Notes: generated by a model from the sequence alone, not told the origin. Positions 47,040-58,998 are shown, numbered from the stretch's first letter. The stretch is 64,000 nucleotides of DNA from Ignelater luminosus (GCA_011009095.1 VTPC01090017.1:94636-158635), one strand, 5' to 3'. Translations and numbers: made by a program.

Positions 47040-48344
47040 AAGGGTTTTCCAATAAGAGGTGTTATTTTGAATAGCCCGCTATTTCGGTAGATGTCACTTT
47101 TGAAGCTATCATTTTTTGACATTTGACAAGTAGAAACTACGCCATTAATAAATATGGAACGATACACGCTTCAACAACGCATTGAAATTATTAAAATTCA
47201 CTATAAAAATGGTGAAAATTTGGCAGAGACGGTTCGTAAAACTCGAACATTTTTGGGTCACCGTGAAGCACCTTGTCGGACCGCAATACAGAAATTGGTG
47301 AAAATATTCGAGCTCTTGGGACAAGTTAGTGATGTGAAGAATAAAACCCGTGCACGTCGCTCAAGAACAGCCGAGAATATTGCTGTTGTAGCCGAAAGTG
47401 TTAAAGAAAACCCAGGTTTGTCCATTCCTCGTCGTTCTTTGGAATTAGCCATTCCACAAACGTCATTACACCGTATTTTGCATAAAGATTTGGGTCTTAA
47501 GGCTTATAAAGTCCAGTTAACACAAGAACTCAAGCCGGCCGATCATCAACAACGTCGTGTCTTTGCTGATTGGGTCGTTGAAATGCATGAAAATGATCCA
47601 GAATTCCATCGAAAAATCATCTTGAGTGATGAGGCCCATTTCCACCTCGGTGGCTTCGTCAACAAGCAAAATTGTCGGATCTGGGGCTCAGAAAATCCAA
47701 GAGTTATTGTTGAAAAGTCTCTCTATCCTCAACGTGTGACTGTTTGGTGCGGTTTATGGTCCGGCGGAGTCATTGGACCTTACTTTTTCGAAAATGAGGC
47801 TGGAGCAACAGTTACGGTGACTGGATTGCGCTATCGAGAGATGATTAACGATTTTTTATGGCCGGAATTGGATTGTATTGATCTGGACAACGTTTACTTT
47901 CAACAAGACGGCGCTACGTGCCACACAAGCAACGAAACCATTGATCTTTTACGGAAAAAGTTTCCGGACCGTGTTATCTCTCGAAGAGGTGATCACAATT
48001 GGCCACCGAGATCTTGCGATTTAACACCTTGCGACTTCTTTCTTTGGAGCCACGTGAAAGAGAAGGTCTACGCCAACAGCCCAGCGTCGATTCAAGACCT
48101 CAAAGATGGAATTCGTGAGGCTATCGAGGACATAGGGCAGCCACTTTGCGATTTGGTTATGGAAAATTTCATGAAAAGGATATTGTCCTGTAAGCGTGGT
48201 CGTGGTGGTCATTTGCCTGATGTTATTTTCCACTATTAACGGCATACCTTCCTCTTTATAATGAAATAAACATCGGATCATTTATATTAAAAAATGGCAC
48301 TTTTCTTTGAATATCAAAATAACACCTCTTATTGGAAAACCCTT
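47040..48344 (+). mobile_element. Mariner element, DD41D (rosa-like), copy 2, structurally intact
   Basis: This is a 1,305 bp element with the same perfect 31 bp inverted ends as copy 1 (47040-47070 and 48314-48344) and TA on both sides (47038-47039 and 48345-48346). The transposase frame is complete, and an AATAAA (48265-48270) follows it. The ~115 bp leader between the left repeat and the ATG is identical by eye to that of copy 1. About nine differences over 1,305 bp between the copies imply recent activity. Flanks differ completely, so the copies are independent insertions and not a segmental duplication. This copy is the best candidate for an autonomous element in the window. Confidence 0.95.
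47154..48239 (+). CDS. DD41D mariner transposase, full length (361 residues)
   Basis: This nuclear enzyme would bind its 31 bp inverted ends and catalyse cut-and-paste transposition into TA. Residues 1-120 form the paired helix-turn-helix DNA-binding region (Arg/Lys-rich linker KNKTRARRSR near 62-71). The catalytic triad is Asp159 (ILSDEAHFH), Asp252 (YFQQDGATCH) and Asp294 (SCDLTPCD). The last two are separated by 41 residues, which defines DD41D. The linker motif that is WVPHEL in other mariners reads VQLTQELKP here. The ATG at 47154 is the first in frame and is preceded by AATAAAT; length matches mariner transposases (about 340-360). Cys241, His110 and Ser299 differ from copy 1, so which residues are ancestral is unknown. 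Activity is inferred from intactness only. Confidence 0.95.
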   Translation: MERYTLQQRIEIIKIHYKNGENLAETVRKTRTFLGHREAPCRTAIQKLVKIFELLGQVSDVKNKTRARRSRTAENIAVVAESVKENPGLSIPRRSLELAIPQTSLHRILHKDLGLKAYKVQLTQELKPADHQQRRVFADWVVEMHENDPEFHRKIILSDEAHFHLGGFVNKQNCRIWGSENPRVIVEKSLYPQRVTVWCGLWSGGVIGPYFFENEAGATVTVTGLRYREMINDFLWPELDCIDLDNVYFQQDGATCHTSNETIDLLRKKFPDRVISRRGDHNWPPRSCDLTPCDFFLWSHVKEKVYANSPASIQDLKDGIREAIEDIGQPLCDLVMENFMKRILSCKRGRGGHLPDVIFHY

Positions 48345-48346
48345 TA

Positions 48347-49064
48347 GAAAAAATAAATCTTGTCCGGTCCGGACAAAGTGGCGGTTTTATGGTTTAAAGA
48401 GGCACAAAACTAAAAGATAAGAATGCAAAATTCTTTGAAATGCGAAAATTAAATCTGAAAAATACAAACTCAGAGGTAGTTTTATTCTATGCAAACCCTA
48501 ATGTATCTCTAGTTTAGCATTGAGAAAATATTTTTATAAGAAAATTCTAAAAGAAAATAATGTTCCCAAGCCATAAATCTAATAATGTCAAGGGGCATTA
48601 AACCAATGGGGTTTTATGCTACAGAAAGACGATAAAATTAATTTCTAAAAAGAATAACGTATTTACAACAGAAAAAGATTGAAAATAATAAAAAGATATT
48701 TTGTTATTTACAGAAGTTAATAACACGTTAAGGAAAGATTCAATTATTTCTGAATTTTCCTAACAGATGTTTCTGTTGTAATGACGTAGAGCACTTTTGT
48801 GTAACGTTTGCATGAAGTTGAAGAAACCAAGTACAACGGTCAACACAATAACCAAGATTGGTAATTATGATTACTTTAAAATAAATAAAATTGTTGGAAT
48901 TTTTGGCTAGCTGATTCAAAAAAATGTTATACTTCGGTTTAGATAAAAGATCCCATTTAAGAATTTGAAGGAACACGTCATTTAAAACAATAAATACAAG
49001 TTAGAATACAGTTGAACGCCATTTGATTATATAAAAAAGAGAAATCTACCAAAAGAAAATATTT
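48347..49064. other. Unassigned stretch
   Basis: Just outside mariner copy 2 a 17 bp palindrome (TTGTCCGG-T-CCGGACAA, 48360-48376) stands out. The rest shows nothing. Confidence 0.4.
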
Positions 49065-49435
49065 TCATATAAGCGTTTGGCACAAGTAGGGGAGAGAATT
49101 CAAACATTTTTTATCAATGATAAAACTACATGGAAGACTGTTACTATTATGATTCTGGAATTGGGATCTCTTCACTATGTAGTGAAAATGGATGAAGGCA
49201 AAACAGTGAAACGACAAATTAACACAAGTTGAGAAAGCAACTTTTGATAAGAAGTTTTCGGCCAAAATCATTATAGAGCGGTATCCCAAAATCATTTCAA
49301 ACTGACTGGAACTTTCATTTACTATACCCAACAATCCAGTAGTCAAACAAATTCAGACAGTCAATAAAGGTAACCCTCGTTTAGAAGTCAAGAAGACCCG
49401 GTCTGTATTCAAGATATTTCCGGACTATCCTTGAC
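49065..49435 (+). pseudogene. Ty3/Gypsy polyprotein C-terminus (integrase tail) fossil
   Basis: The plus strand reads AQVGERIQTFF, then TW and LELGSLHYVVKMDEGKTVKR, ending at about 49210. This matches the C-terminal domain of Ty3/Gypsy integrases ('VGErV', 'W..G.I...LG..hY.V...dG...kRH'). The domain would contact DNA or chromatin during integration of the element. One base later the frame shifts. It then reads on through VEKATFDKKF to LEVKKTRSVFK and a PDYP end near 49431, which resembles the 'RRSxRxRxxPxRYP' end of such polyproteins, with one stop between. The integrase catalytic core and LTRs are not recognisable nearby, so this is an isolated remnant. Confidence 0.6.
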
Positions 49436-49439
49436 TAGA

Positions 49440-52400
49440 ACGTCAAACAGAGAACATAGACAACTATCTCGTTTCAACGATTAGGCATTAATGCAGAAGA
49501 AAAATAGAATGAAAGAACTGTTGTATTCATTGTTTTTCTAAACCTTGTCAACAAGGCATTGGTATTAATGTCAAACATAAAAAATTTATTTAAAACTGGA
49601 AAATTTGAATTTGCTAAATTGCATGTAAGAAATCTTTTTGGCATGGAATACAGATATACTGAGATGAACAATACTCTGCAGGAATTCCTGCAAATTCTCA
49701 AGAAATGATTAAATCGGACTTTTTTATTTCAAATTATATTTATTCCTTGCATGATAGTGTTTCGGCTAACTCTTCACTTATTTGCTCCTTTAATTCAGAT
49801 ACTTACTTAATTTATTTAATTACACAATTACCGAACTGTTTTATTATTGGTGGCTATTTTGAAATTTCTTATTGAACTAACTTTGATAACTACTCAAGTT
49901 TACCTAAGTGCAATGAACCTTGATCGGATTGAACTAGCTTGGAATTTAAACCCGCCTAGAGTTTGCTTTACATAAGAATAACTATGCAAAAATCCCTACG
50001 AGAGATAAAACAAAATCTAATTATGAAAGACGAAAACGGCGAAAACGAGAACAAAATACAAAAACCACAACCAATCGTAAAAAGCAAAATATCTTACAAC
50101 ATATGTAATCGAAGGTGAAAAATTCTTCGAGATAACTGGATGTGTCAAAAGTTAGGGGAATAAAATACAAAGAAAAGAAATGAAATGAGAGAACCAACAA
50201 GAATAGAAAAAGAGAACAGAAAGTATCACGAAAGTTTTATGGAAGAAACATTTTAGAATATCTTATTATCAGTTTGGGGGCGAAAATACTACAGTTTTGT
50301 AGTTTTCTATTTAGTTTCGATTAATAATTGAAGCATCTACTTTAATTTTTTTTCATCTAAGTTATTCCAACGTAAGTAGTAAACCTTTGATAAAAACATC
50401 CTTTGATTAAAGTCTGGAAATTCACAAACTTTTCGAAATTTTGACCAGTGTATGAAAAACTTTTCGAAGTAATTTGGCGTAAACTTTAGAAACTTCTTGA
50501 TGAAGCCCGTAAAAGTTTTCTATGCTCATAATTGTTTTTTCCTCCTCTTTTGATTATGCATTTCTGAACTTTTAATATAAAAATTACATTCACCTACATT
50601 CTGAGTAATCAACTTAAAAAATAACAAGCAAGAGAGAATCTGCCGTTCTAAAAACTAGAATAAATCGAAATAAAAACAACAAATAACCTACTGTTTGTAT
50701 GCTGTTCTCGGGAATTTTAAAAACAAGTCGGGAGTTTTAAGTTATGTAAAAATATGCTTTTCATGAAGAAAAATAGACATTTCCACAAGCGTAAAATAAC
50801 CCCGTCGTTGATTTTCCCCCATTGGACTGAGGATTAGTGGATGTAGAAGAGGTTCTTTTTGATGGCCCCACTGGATTAATCGGCTTAAGAACTTTTTCGA
50901 ATTTATTGTTTTAATTCCACAACTGAGACGAGATTTCTTTTTATTGGAAAACTAATTCTACTGTCGTATATCAAATTTGACATCAGCTTACAGAACGCAT
51001 TCATCAGGATTAAGGCCCAATAGCACGAAACGGTGACATTATATTGTGTGTTGAAATTCGCGTTAGTTGCGGGTCATGCTGAATCCTTTAATTTCAGCAA
51101 CATTGTCGGAAATTATAGCTATCATTGATTAAAATTCGTTGGCGTTTAAATTATAACCCTCGTCAACGTTGGTTACATTGAGGCTTTATATTTGTATGTG
51201 TATGTGTGTGTTATATCCCTCATCTAGATTGCGTCCAGAATTTCTAATTTTATTTGAACTAAATTTGAAAGTTCGGATTTAAATTTTAAGTTTTGCATAT
51301 TTGGAAAAGTGCTAAGATAATACCAATTTATATGTATCTTGCTGCCTTAAATGTATTAAATAAACGTCTTTGTCGCAATTTAGATGTTATCAGGTCTTTA
51401 AATCTCAAGAACCGTTTATCTCGCCTTCGTTTGGGAGAACTGGAATTAAATTTTGATTTACAGAGTTAGGAAATAAAATTGAATTAAAGTGAACTCACAC
51501 AAAGCTTAAGCCGAACTACAGCAGCTATAAATACGGATTTTATTTGCCGTTTTAGATGAAATTTGAAATCCCATAACATAAATTTCGACACATTTTTTGA
51601 ACGTTTCGAAGATTCCTAGCACGTTCTGGTCATTTCTACGTTTCGAAATGAAAAATCTAGCATAACATTAAATTGTGGTTGTACATATATTTCGTGTCGT
51701 GGCCAGACACAAGTACTACAATGTAGTTAAAACTAGCATTTGAATAACAACTACATTATTACAATCCCCTGGTTGTAATTAACGGCGTAATTAAAAATAA
51801 TCAGGTTTTGCTCGCTGGCAGAAAAGCCGAGCAGGGTGTACATAAGCTAGTTTTTACCTCTCGGGGCCACCCCTTTCATTAGGACTTTGCAGACGCTCCG
51901 CCCAAGCTAATCTATAACATAGCTTGCAATTTACTTCCGGATTAAAGGCGATATATAATTTTAAATTATAACGTTGCACTGATTTTCGACTGCGTTGAAA
52001 AATCGTTTCGAAAGCAAGGGTAACCTTTTAATTTCCCTTTTTGCCATGTCCTTTTTTGAATTATAAAATATGTGGCGTTGGAACAGATCCTATTATCATA
52101 AAAAATTTGTTAAGTTTATTGAACCCCGGAGTAAATAAAATAAAGACATCAAGTCCAGCAGGGTTATATAATATTTAAATTTAAGCAATTAGGATTTCTT
52201 TTTGTGGCAAAAGCACTAGATTACCATATTTTTGCAAGCATGTAATTATAGAGTCAATTCTTGCATAAAAACTGTTTTGACGTGTAAACTACACATTAAA
52301 AAATACTCAAATGTTTCACACACAAAAAGGAAAATGACTTTAACATCAAATTATATGTTTAAGAAAATTTATGTGAAATTTATTGCTTACATTATTAAGT

Positions 52401-53040
52401 TTGCGGAAGGTGAGAATTTACTCATTCATTATAATTCAGAAATTTCTTTGAAAAAAAGATTTTTGTTTTTGATCAATATTCAAAATTAATAACAGATAAT
52501 TGAATTCAGATAAATTCAGCCTCAACTAAAATTCAGGAGTTAGTTAATTAGTGTTCTCTATAATCCCTATTTACTTTTGACGGGAGTTTGACGTCATATA
52601 AACTTTTGGTTAATCCCACTTTATTTAACCTATCTATAGAGAAAACAATATTTAAAAAATTCTCTGTGCAGGGTTAGCGTCTGATAATTAAAAAAGACGG
52701 GGATCAAAATCAACATTTTTGGGGATGACATACCTACTTAAGAAAGATCTGATGTTAACGGAAAAAAGATGGGCTGCAATCAAAGAATGTGGAATGAGTA
52801 AGTATTAGAGATTACGCGGATCTGATTGCTTATAATTAACTGCAGACGTTGCAAATTTGTATGCAAATATTTCAACCAGGAAAGAGTACTAAAAAAATAT
52901 TCCTTAAATAAAACAAAACTTTTCATGCTACTTACTCCAATTACAAAATCATTGTGATGATCGTAACAGTTAAGTTACAGTCACAGTTACCGCATAATTT
53001 CGATTAATCACCAACCAAGAAGAGAGGATACCTTTAACAT
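49440..53040. other. Unassigned AT-rich stretch
   Basis: No gene, RNA or repeat supported. GTGTCGTGGCCAGACAC near 51694-51710 can form a short hairpin. A GC-richer block at about 51820-51910 has no open frame. Confidence 0.45.
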
Positions 53041-53052
53041 TCAAGATAATTA

Positions 53053-53154
53053 ATGGCTGCCAGATTTGATGTTGTAAGAAAAACTAGTGCATTTGAAAGA
53101 CTGCGGCAGCTTGCAGGGCAACTAATAGAAACATGCATCTTCTCGTCAAGGTAA
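53053..53154 (+). other. Short coding-like frame, unassigned
   Basis: An ATG at 53053 opens 33 codons of ordinary protein-like composition (MAARFDVVRKTSAFERLRQL at the start), ending at AAGGTAATAAG, which contains both an in-frame TAA and a possible splice donor. It is too short to identify. A decayed retroelement piece or a small exon are both possible. Confidence 0.15.
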
Positions 53155-53834
53155 TAAGTATAGAGCTTCGTGGAATTCAAATATTTCTACTTTGGAATTT
53201 TTTAAATCTTTTTTTGAACACACAGTATTACAAATTTGCATCTCTAACTTGATATCTGATGTTGTACAATAAGCAAAATAAATTTCTTTAAAAATAAAAA
53301 GTTGTCAAAATAGCTAAAAATTCTGCTTTACCTACTAGTAGTATACAGCAGTTGAATAAAACATGCTTTATTATATAAATAAACATGTAGTCAGAATTTC
53401 GTTAAAAAGAATGTTTTAACTTGTTGCGAGACGGAGCTGCGGACCGTTTTGAAGAATATATGAATTTAATGGCCAATATTAGGTTAAGATTACCTTTAAA
53501 AAGGGTTTCATCGCTCCACTTCTCTATACTCTACAATTCTTTGTACACATTAAATCCCCCCCCCCCCCAACAGTCTAAAATTGCTGTCTTCAAGTCAACC
53601 TCCACTTTATTTTGCAAAAACTATTTTTGAGTCATACTCAACTAGATTTACTGTTTTGCGACTGTCTTCCTTGTTGAAAATCCTTTTACAAGTATTGAAA
53701 AAACCCATCTAAGTAACAACTACCTTGTCTCTTTGGTGCAAGGCACTAATTTGCAACATGACAATAGGAATTACAATTAAACTAGCTTAATCGAGTTGAA
53801 CGCAAATTAGGTTGTTGAAGATGGTCCTACGTTA
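53155..53834. other. Unassigned stretch with a C13 run
   Basis: A homopolymer of 13 C lies at 53556-53568. The frame at 53421-53630 passes through it and is not convincing as a gene. Confidence 0.4.
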
Positions 53835-55250
53835 CTATCCTTGGTTGTCAAACATCGTTAAGCCCTTATACAACTCTTTTCCATTCAGATGTTTTTTGTA
53901 CATAATCATGCTAGGCAATTCTCTTGAGTATAACCCAACAATAATCTCAACTTCTTCAAGAAGTGACTGATAATGTTTTCTCTTGGTGTCTGGATATTCA
54001 TGCTCATCGTCTTCCATAGTAAGGTTAGGTTTTTCCCATATATAAAGATTTTTCTGAATGTCGATTTAAGATCTAGCCACTCTGTCAGTTCTTCCCAACT
54101 ACTTCTGCATCAGTATTCTGTCGGTCCTATCAAGTTCATTCGAACTGTTTCATATAAAGAAAGTTTGGTGGCTAATTGTAAATTGTCGCAGCACTGACCA
54201 GTGACTCCATCTGTGCTGCTGCTTGTGACAGGTCTTTACAAATAAACTTTGTTATCACCAAATGTAAGAACCCATTTGCGTTAAGATTATTGGAATGCAA
54301 GTTTTTCTCACTAACTGTCTGTCCTTTTCCAGATTGGTTCATATCTAGTGTTTCCAACATTAGAACTTAATCAAGAACTTGTTAAGCCGCCCTCTTTGTT
54401 GAAATTTATTAAGTCCTACTGAAATTGTTTGAATTCAACATTTAGAAAATACTTGCTGTTCTATAAATCACTCAAAAGATTTTCTGGGATAACCCCACTT
54501 CTGATAAAACTACATTCAGCACAGCGATTAGGAAGATTAACATAGTTTCTTGTATTTTTATTAAAACCATAAATACAAGCAAAGAAGAACAATTTAATTC
54601 GTAGTCTAAAACTTTGAGTATTTAAGTCTTTAGTTTAGCCTGGACACATTCTCAGGAAAAGCTGCTAAGAGAAAAGTTCTTTACCATGATACTTTCTTCT
54701 AATTGTTTATCAAACTCTTATGAAGAGTTTTGCAACCAAAAACGAATTGTAAAATTGGAACATCCCAGTGACATCAGCCATCAGGTTCTTGACAAAAGAA
54801 GGGAATAGTTCCCAAGCAGAGTCCGAGCATAGATTCTTGCTGTTTAGGGAGTACATTTTAAAATAAGATTTTGGTGTAGGCAATCTTTAACAAGAGCAAG
54901 AATCCATTGAAAATGATCCTTTAGACGTCATCAATCCCAATGTTTACAGTCAAGTGCGAGCCATGATTTTAAAAAATTTTTGTTTTAAATTGTCTATCAT
55001 TATTAAAAGATTGTTAACTCCAATATCCTCACCATTTTCTCTAAGATAATCACTGATAATGAAACATGAATACATACAGACTATTGACCAAAAGCGTTTT
55101 GATTTGTGTCACGCAAATGCCATTCTTCTCCACGATATCGTAAAAGTCCACCGTAGTTACTGTTTGCTAACGTTTCATGTGTTATATTAATCTGTACTTT
55201 CGGTGTGTTTCAGTATTTTCCTGATGGTTTTCTCTTGTTGAAAAAGGTTT
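53835..55250 (-). pseudogene. Decayed coding-like region, unidentified
   Basis: On the minus strand several frames of 50-75 codons follow one another. These are about 54880-54700 (contains SAWELFPSFVKNLMADVTG), 54360-54172 (starts MLETLDMNQSGKGQTVSEKN) and 54017-53835 (contains SLLEEVEIIVGLYSRELPSM). Stops and frame changes separate them, and composition is protein-like. Together they look like one old reading frame running from high to low coordinates. I do not recognise the family; a transposase or retroelement protein is most likely in this setting. No terminal repeats were found. Confidence 0.3.
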
Positions 55251-56655
55251 TTTTGATAGTGATGAGTCCACACTGAGAGGTTGATTAATTTTTTAATACA
55301 GTTCTTCTACATTTCTGAAATCAATTAGCATTAACGAACTTTTCATTTATTTATACTTAAGCAAGCGGAACGCAGGGTATAATTATTTCCAATGTTGAGT
55401 TTATTTGTACGATGCCGGTTTTTAATCTTAGAATCTGGTTAGTAAATTTGGATGGGGTTATATCATCATAGTAGGGTTATATTTTTTAATTACAATTTCT
55501 TCGTGAGTTGACTCATTATTTCCCTGGCATCTTGCGTGTGATGCTAATCATCATCACTTTCCAATTTTCTCTGACGGTTTTTTTTGTGTGTACGAAGCCC
55601 TACAGATTTGGGGTAAGTACTGTCTTCCTTGTTTATATCAACGGTGGTTCTAATGGCGTTTCCCTTCCCCTTGTAGCTTCTTGAATCGTGGGGTCAACGA
55701 CGATATCTGTAAATAATACTCTGACATTTGAAAGAAATCAAGGCGTCCTCCCTAGATTTAAGTCTATTCCATCACCCATAGCTAAGGGCATGGTTTAAAG
55801 GGGAACAACACTTTGGAAGATTCATGGCTAAACGATCCGGGAAGTAAAGATCCGTCTGACGAGAAAATCATCATCTCGATTTCTGTCTCCAAAATAACTT
55901 AAAGACGAAAAAACAAATTTTCCAATTTTTTTCACAGACTTGGCAAACACCTGCTCAACTCCACATATGGGTACAACTCGCCATGCTAAAAAATTTCTCC
56001 AACTTACTTAAATAAATTAAAGTTTTTTTATCAGTCACACTCAAGTAATTACAAAATTTTGTAATGGTTAATTATTTAATTCATTACTTTTTTGACTGTT
56101 AACATTTATTATTATTGTTGCTGATTTCCATTTTTTCATCTAATTCTTTTTTGCTAACTGTACTTGGAACACGAATTCAGAAGGTGTTTCAGTATTTATA
56201 GGTTTCTTCAGTTGAATCTGCCTCTGCATACAGATCTGTATCCCAGCGGGGATTTCGGAGTACGTTTGTTGACTTCTCAGTTCTCGATCCTAGTGTTACT
56301 CTAAATTTTTGTGATCAAAGATCATTGTTGATATAGTTTGATTTTAATTGTTTTTGCTATTTATACATTATAAGAGTGTTGCGATTGACAAGACCTCAAA
56401 CATTTCTTTAAAATTTAGTTTGGTTCTCCTGATAATGCATTTAAAAATGCTTTTATAAATTTAACATGGTAATATTATTTACCTAATCTACTTGTTAAAT
56501 TTTTGTTTTAATTTTTGATTGATTTATTTGCTTGTTCAAATTGGTTTAGATTATAATTATAACATTGTACCTGTTATGTAATTTTAGATTTTTGCGTTTT
56601 TATTTGGATAAAAATTATTATTATTACAAATTGTACTTCCACACGTTTGCGATTA
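55251..56655. other. Unassigned stretch
   Basis: No supported gene. Short protein-like stretches on the plus strand around 55790-55900 could be more decayed element sequence. Confidence 0.4.
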
Positions 56656-56659
56656 CGTT

Positions 56660-56960
56660 TTAGGAAACAAACAGTTAGTCGAATATGTTAAAGACTTAAG
56701 TGCACCTTACGACACCGGATTAAATTACAACTGGCATATAGATAATGTTACTACGAAAGCTTTAAAAGCTTAGGATTCGTAATCAGCATTTTTATAAATT
56801 TTTCAATGTTGAAACCATAGTGAAGTTATATCAGACGCTTGTTAGAATATGCCTCATTAATATGGAATCCAACCTATCTATATCAAATACAAGGAAATAA
56901 AAAAGTTCAAAAAGGTTTTTAAGATTTGTATATTTCGAAAAGTATATTAGCTATCCTGAG
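56660..56960 (+). pseudogene. Jockey-like LINE reverse-transcriptase C-terminal fossil
   Basis: Reading on the plus strand, the blocks VKDLSAPYDTGLNYNWHI and TKALKA, then GFVIS, VKLYQTLVR, LEYASLIWNPTY and KKVQKGF appear in the order of the region after the palm in Jockey-type LINEs. Those read 'VKDLGV.FD..L.F..HI', 'ALR.LGFI.R', 'LY..LVR..LEYAS..W.P.Y' and 'E.VQ..FLRF'. Frame changes near 56772 and 56850 and stops within the blocks show it is long dead. No catalytic residues lie in this part. Neither end of the element is visible. Confidence 0.75.
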
Positions 56961-57800
56961 TTTCGGGCAGTTCGATCTTTGGACCATACAACTGAATATT
57001 CAGTATAATTGAACAAATAAATAAATTAATTAATACAGAATTTCAAGCAAGCGATAGCAAGAACATGTGAGTACGGTTCGGCAATTTTAGGCATAAGTTT
57101 GAAAATCGCACTCCAGGCTTGATCCGACTTTTTCTTATTCAGAAATTTAAAAAAATACCTCATAAAACACCAGTATGCAGACGAGTCTAGCAAAAATTAT
57201 ATAAAAGATTATATTTCTTTTGTTTTATAGTTACGTATATAATTTTCTGGTTCCTCTCGTATGTAGAGGAGAGAAGGGCTTAGTAGGCATAGAGACACAA
57301 TGGTCACCATAAAACGGTTATTCTAAAGTTTAAAATAAATTTGGCGTTTTCAATAATGGTGTCGTGATGAAGATTAAAACGTGAACCGTATTGCTCTAAG
57401 AAATATTTATTTTCACATTTAAAACTAAAAGGTAAAGTAAGATGCTTATATAGGAACTAGAAGATTAGGTATTGTATTTAGAAAGACCTTTGTTAAGAAA
57501 GTACCTCAATATCAATCAATGTCAAAACCACAATGATCATACGATATCAACTTGGGGCAAGTGAAATTGGTTGTCCCTAGTCAAGGCAGGTCATTACTGT
57601 ACCCTTTAAGAGGAAAAACTTCCCACAAATTATTTTTGTTGTATCAGGAAGACACGTGGTGCCCTAGCCAGACCAGAAGGAAGATGTTGAAGAGAAAGAG
57701 CTGAAACTGAGTTTGGGACTGCTAGAACAACCTTCTCAAGAAATCGAGTAGGATGTAGCAATATCACCTAAAATACCTAGAATGACGCAAAAATGTAACT
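56961..57800. other. Unassigned stretch upstream of the pogo fossil
   Basis: Nothing firm. The DNA-binding half of the pogo-like protein should lie in the last part of this stretch, but I cannot trace it through the frame breaks. Confidence 0.35.
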
Positions 57801-58146
57801 TTCGTTGAGTGTTCATTATTGAAGAACGTCTCTTAAGCAATTACTCAAAATAGTTCAAGTTAAATCATGGACTCCTCCCCCCCTCCGGTTGTCTGAATAC
57901 GCAAAAGCAATTGAGAAAGACATGCCTGAAAATTGAACTCGTGATCTAGCAGAAGGAAAAGATTGGCTTACAGCATTAATAAAAGAGAACCCCCGAAGTC
58001 GCTTCCTTAGCAAGAACGAGCTTCAAGCCAGATGTAGTTTTGATAAAATTATTTTGGGACCGCAACAAATATACAATATGAACAAGGTTGGCTTGATAAC
58101 AGTTCAGAATACATCAAAAATAACAGCGCAGAGAGAATCAGAATAA
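57801..58146 (+). pseudogene. Pogo/Tigger-like (CENP-B family) transposase fossil
   Basis: From 57889 to a stop at 58144-58146 one frame reads LSEYAKAIEKDMPEN, an in-frame stop, GKDWLTALIKENPRSRF, SFDK, then QQIYNMNKVGLITVQN and KITAQRE. This follows the start of the DDE_1 domain of pogo/Tigger/jerky proteins ('LAYxLAE', 'G..WL.gF..RhPeLs.R', 'F....i.NmDEtG..TVQ.p.k..A.kG'). A short match to the preceding 'ME.RLFG' helix is at 57809. The first catalytic Asp of NMDE is Asn here (codon 58081-58083), and about 20 residues before it are missing. The copy is inactive and truncated after this block. Confidence 0.65.
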
Positions 58147-58703
58147 AGTTTTTCAAAAATTTAGAAAATGAAGTTAGGCAGTTTTTTGCTCTCTCTTTCC
58201 ACTGGTCTAAGATAAAATACTATCAGTGACAAAACAAAAAGGCAGCTATTTGAAAATGAGTTTTTTTTCAAATGGAACACCCTGTATTTTATAAGATAAC
58301 TGGATTGATTGATTATGAAATTCTGAATACAGCACAGCTTTTATTTTTTTAATTGATCAATAAATAAAGTCGTAACTGTAATAATAGAATTACAAAAAGT
58401 AGGTTTTGAACCAGGGCCATATCATCTAATAGGTTGACTAGGTTAAAGCCTAAGGCACTGCAAAAGGAACGGCCACCGTGCCGATTCTAATCATCAAATT
58501 ATTTTACATGTACATCATAGCATAGATGCCAGATTGTTATCAGCCAGGGCGTCCAATTGTGTTAATCCGGCTCTGATTTTTTTTGAATAATTTCTATAGT
58601 TGTAGCAATATTGTTTTACTCACTGCGTTCTTGTTATTTTGTAATAGTTATGATGTTCCCCCTTTTTAATGTAGGTTTAAATAGAAATATCTTGTTTTTT
58701 GCA
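58147..58703. other. Unassigned stretch
   Basis: A lone ACACCCTGTATTTT near 58277 looks like a transposon tip but has no partner. Nothing else is recognised. Confidence 0.4.
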
Positions 58704-58705
58704 TA

Positions 58706-58998
58706 CGAGGTGTGTAAATAAACTAATGAGACTGGCAACATAGCGTTTGATGTGATAACACCGAGGACTACCATCTTCTAGGCAAGGTGGTTCAACAAGT
58801 AATGCTCCGCCAGTACGAGTTTGAGCTCTGTAGAGTTATTTGGTTGTCCGTAAGAATTATTTTCGTAAACTTTTTTTCTATTTCGTTCTGAAAATGAGTG
58901 ATATCAACTGCGAGCAACGTTGTGTTATCAGGTTTTGCTTCAGACTTAGTCACAGTATGACAGAAACTTCTGCAAAGCTTTAGCAGGCCTTGTCAATA
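58706..58998 (+). mobile_element. 5' fragment of a third mariner family
   Basis: After TA (58704-58705) the sequence CGAGGTGTGTAAATAAACTA has the form of a mariner left end. The leader then runs to an ATG at 58894, which opens MSDINCEQRCVIRFCFRL, a clear match to the N-terminus of DD34D mariner transposases ('MSeINLEQR..IkFCvRLG'). A TAG stops it 27 codons in (58975-58977), and the similarity ends near 58998. Everything downstream, including catalytic residues and the right end, is missing. Its left end differs from both other mariners in the window. Confidence 0.7.

Noticed and set aside
48360..48376. 17 bp palindrome TTGTCCGG-T-CCGGACAA beside mariner copy 2
   Set aside because: Short and lacks an equivalent at copy 1, so it is not part of the element or its target choice.
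58273..58290. AACACCCTGTATTTT as the right end of a MITE
   Set aside because: No left end upstream. It may be a relic of the family at 59777.
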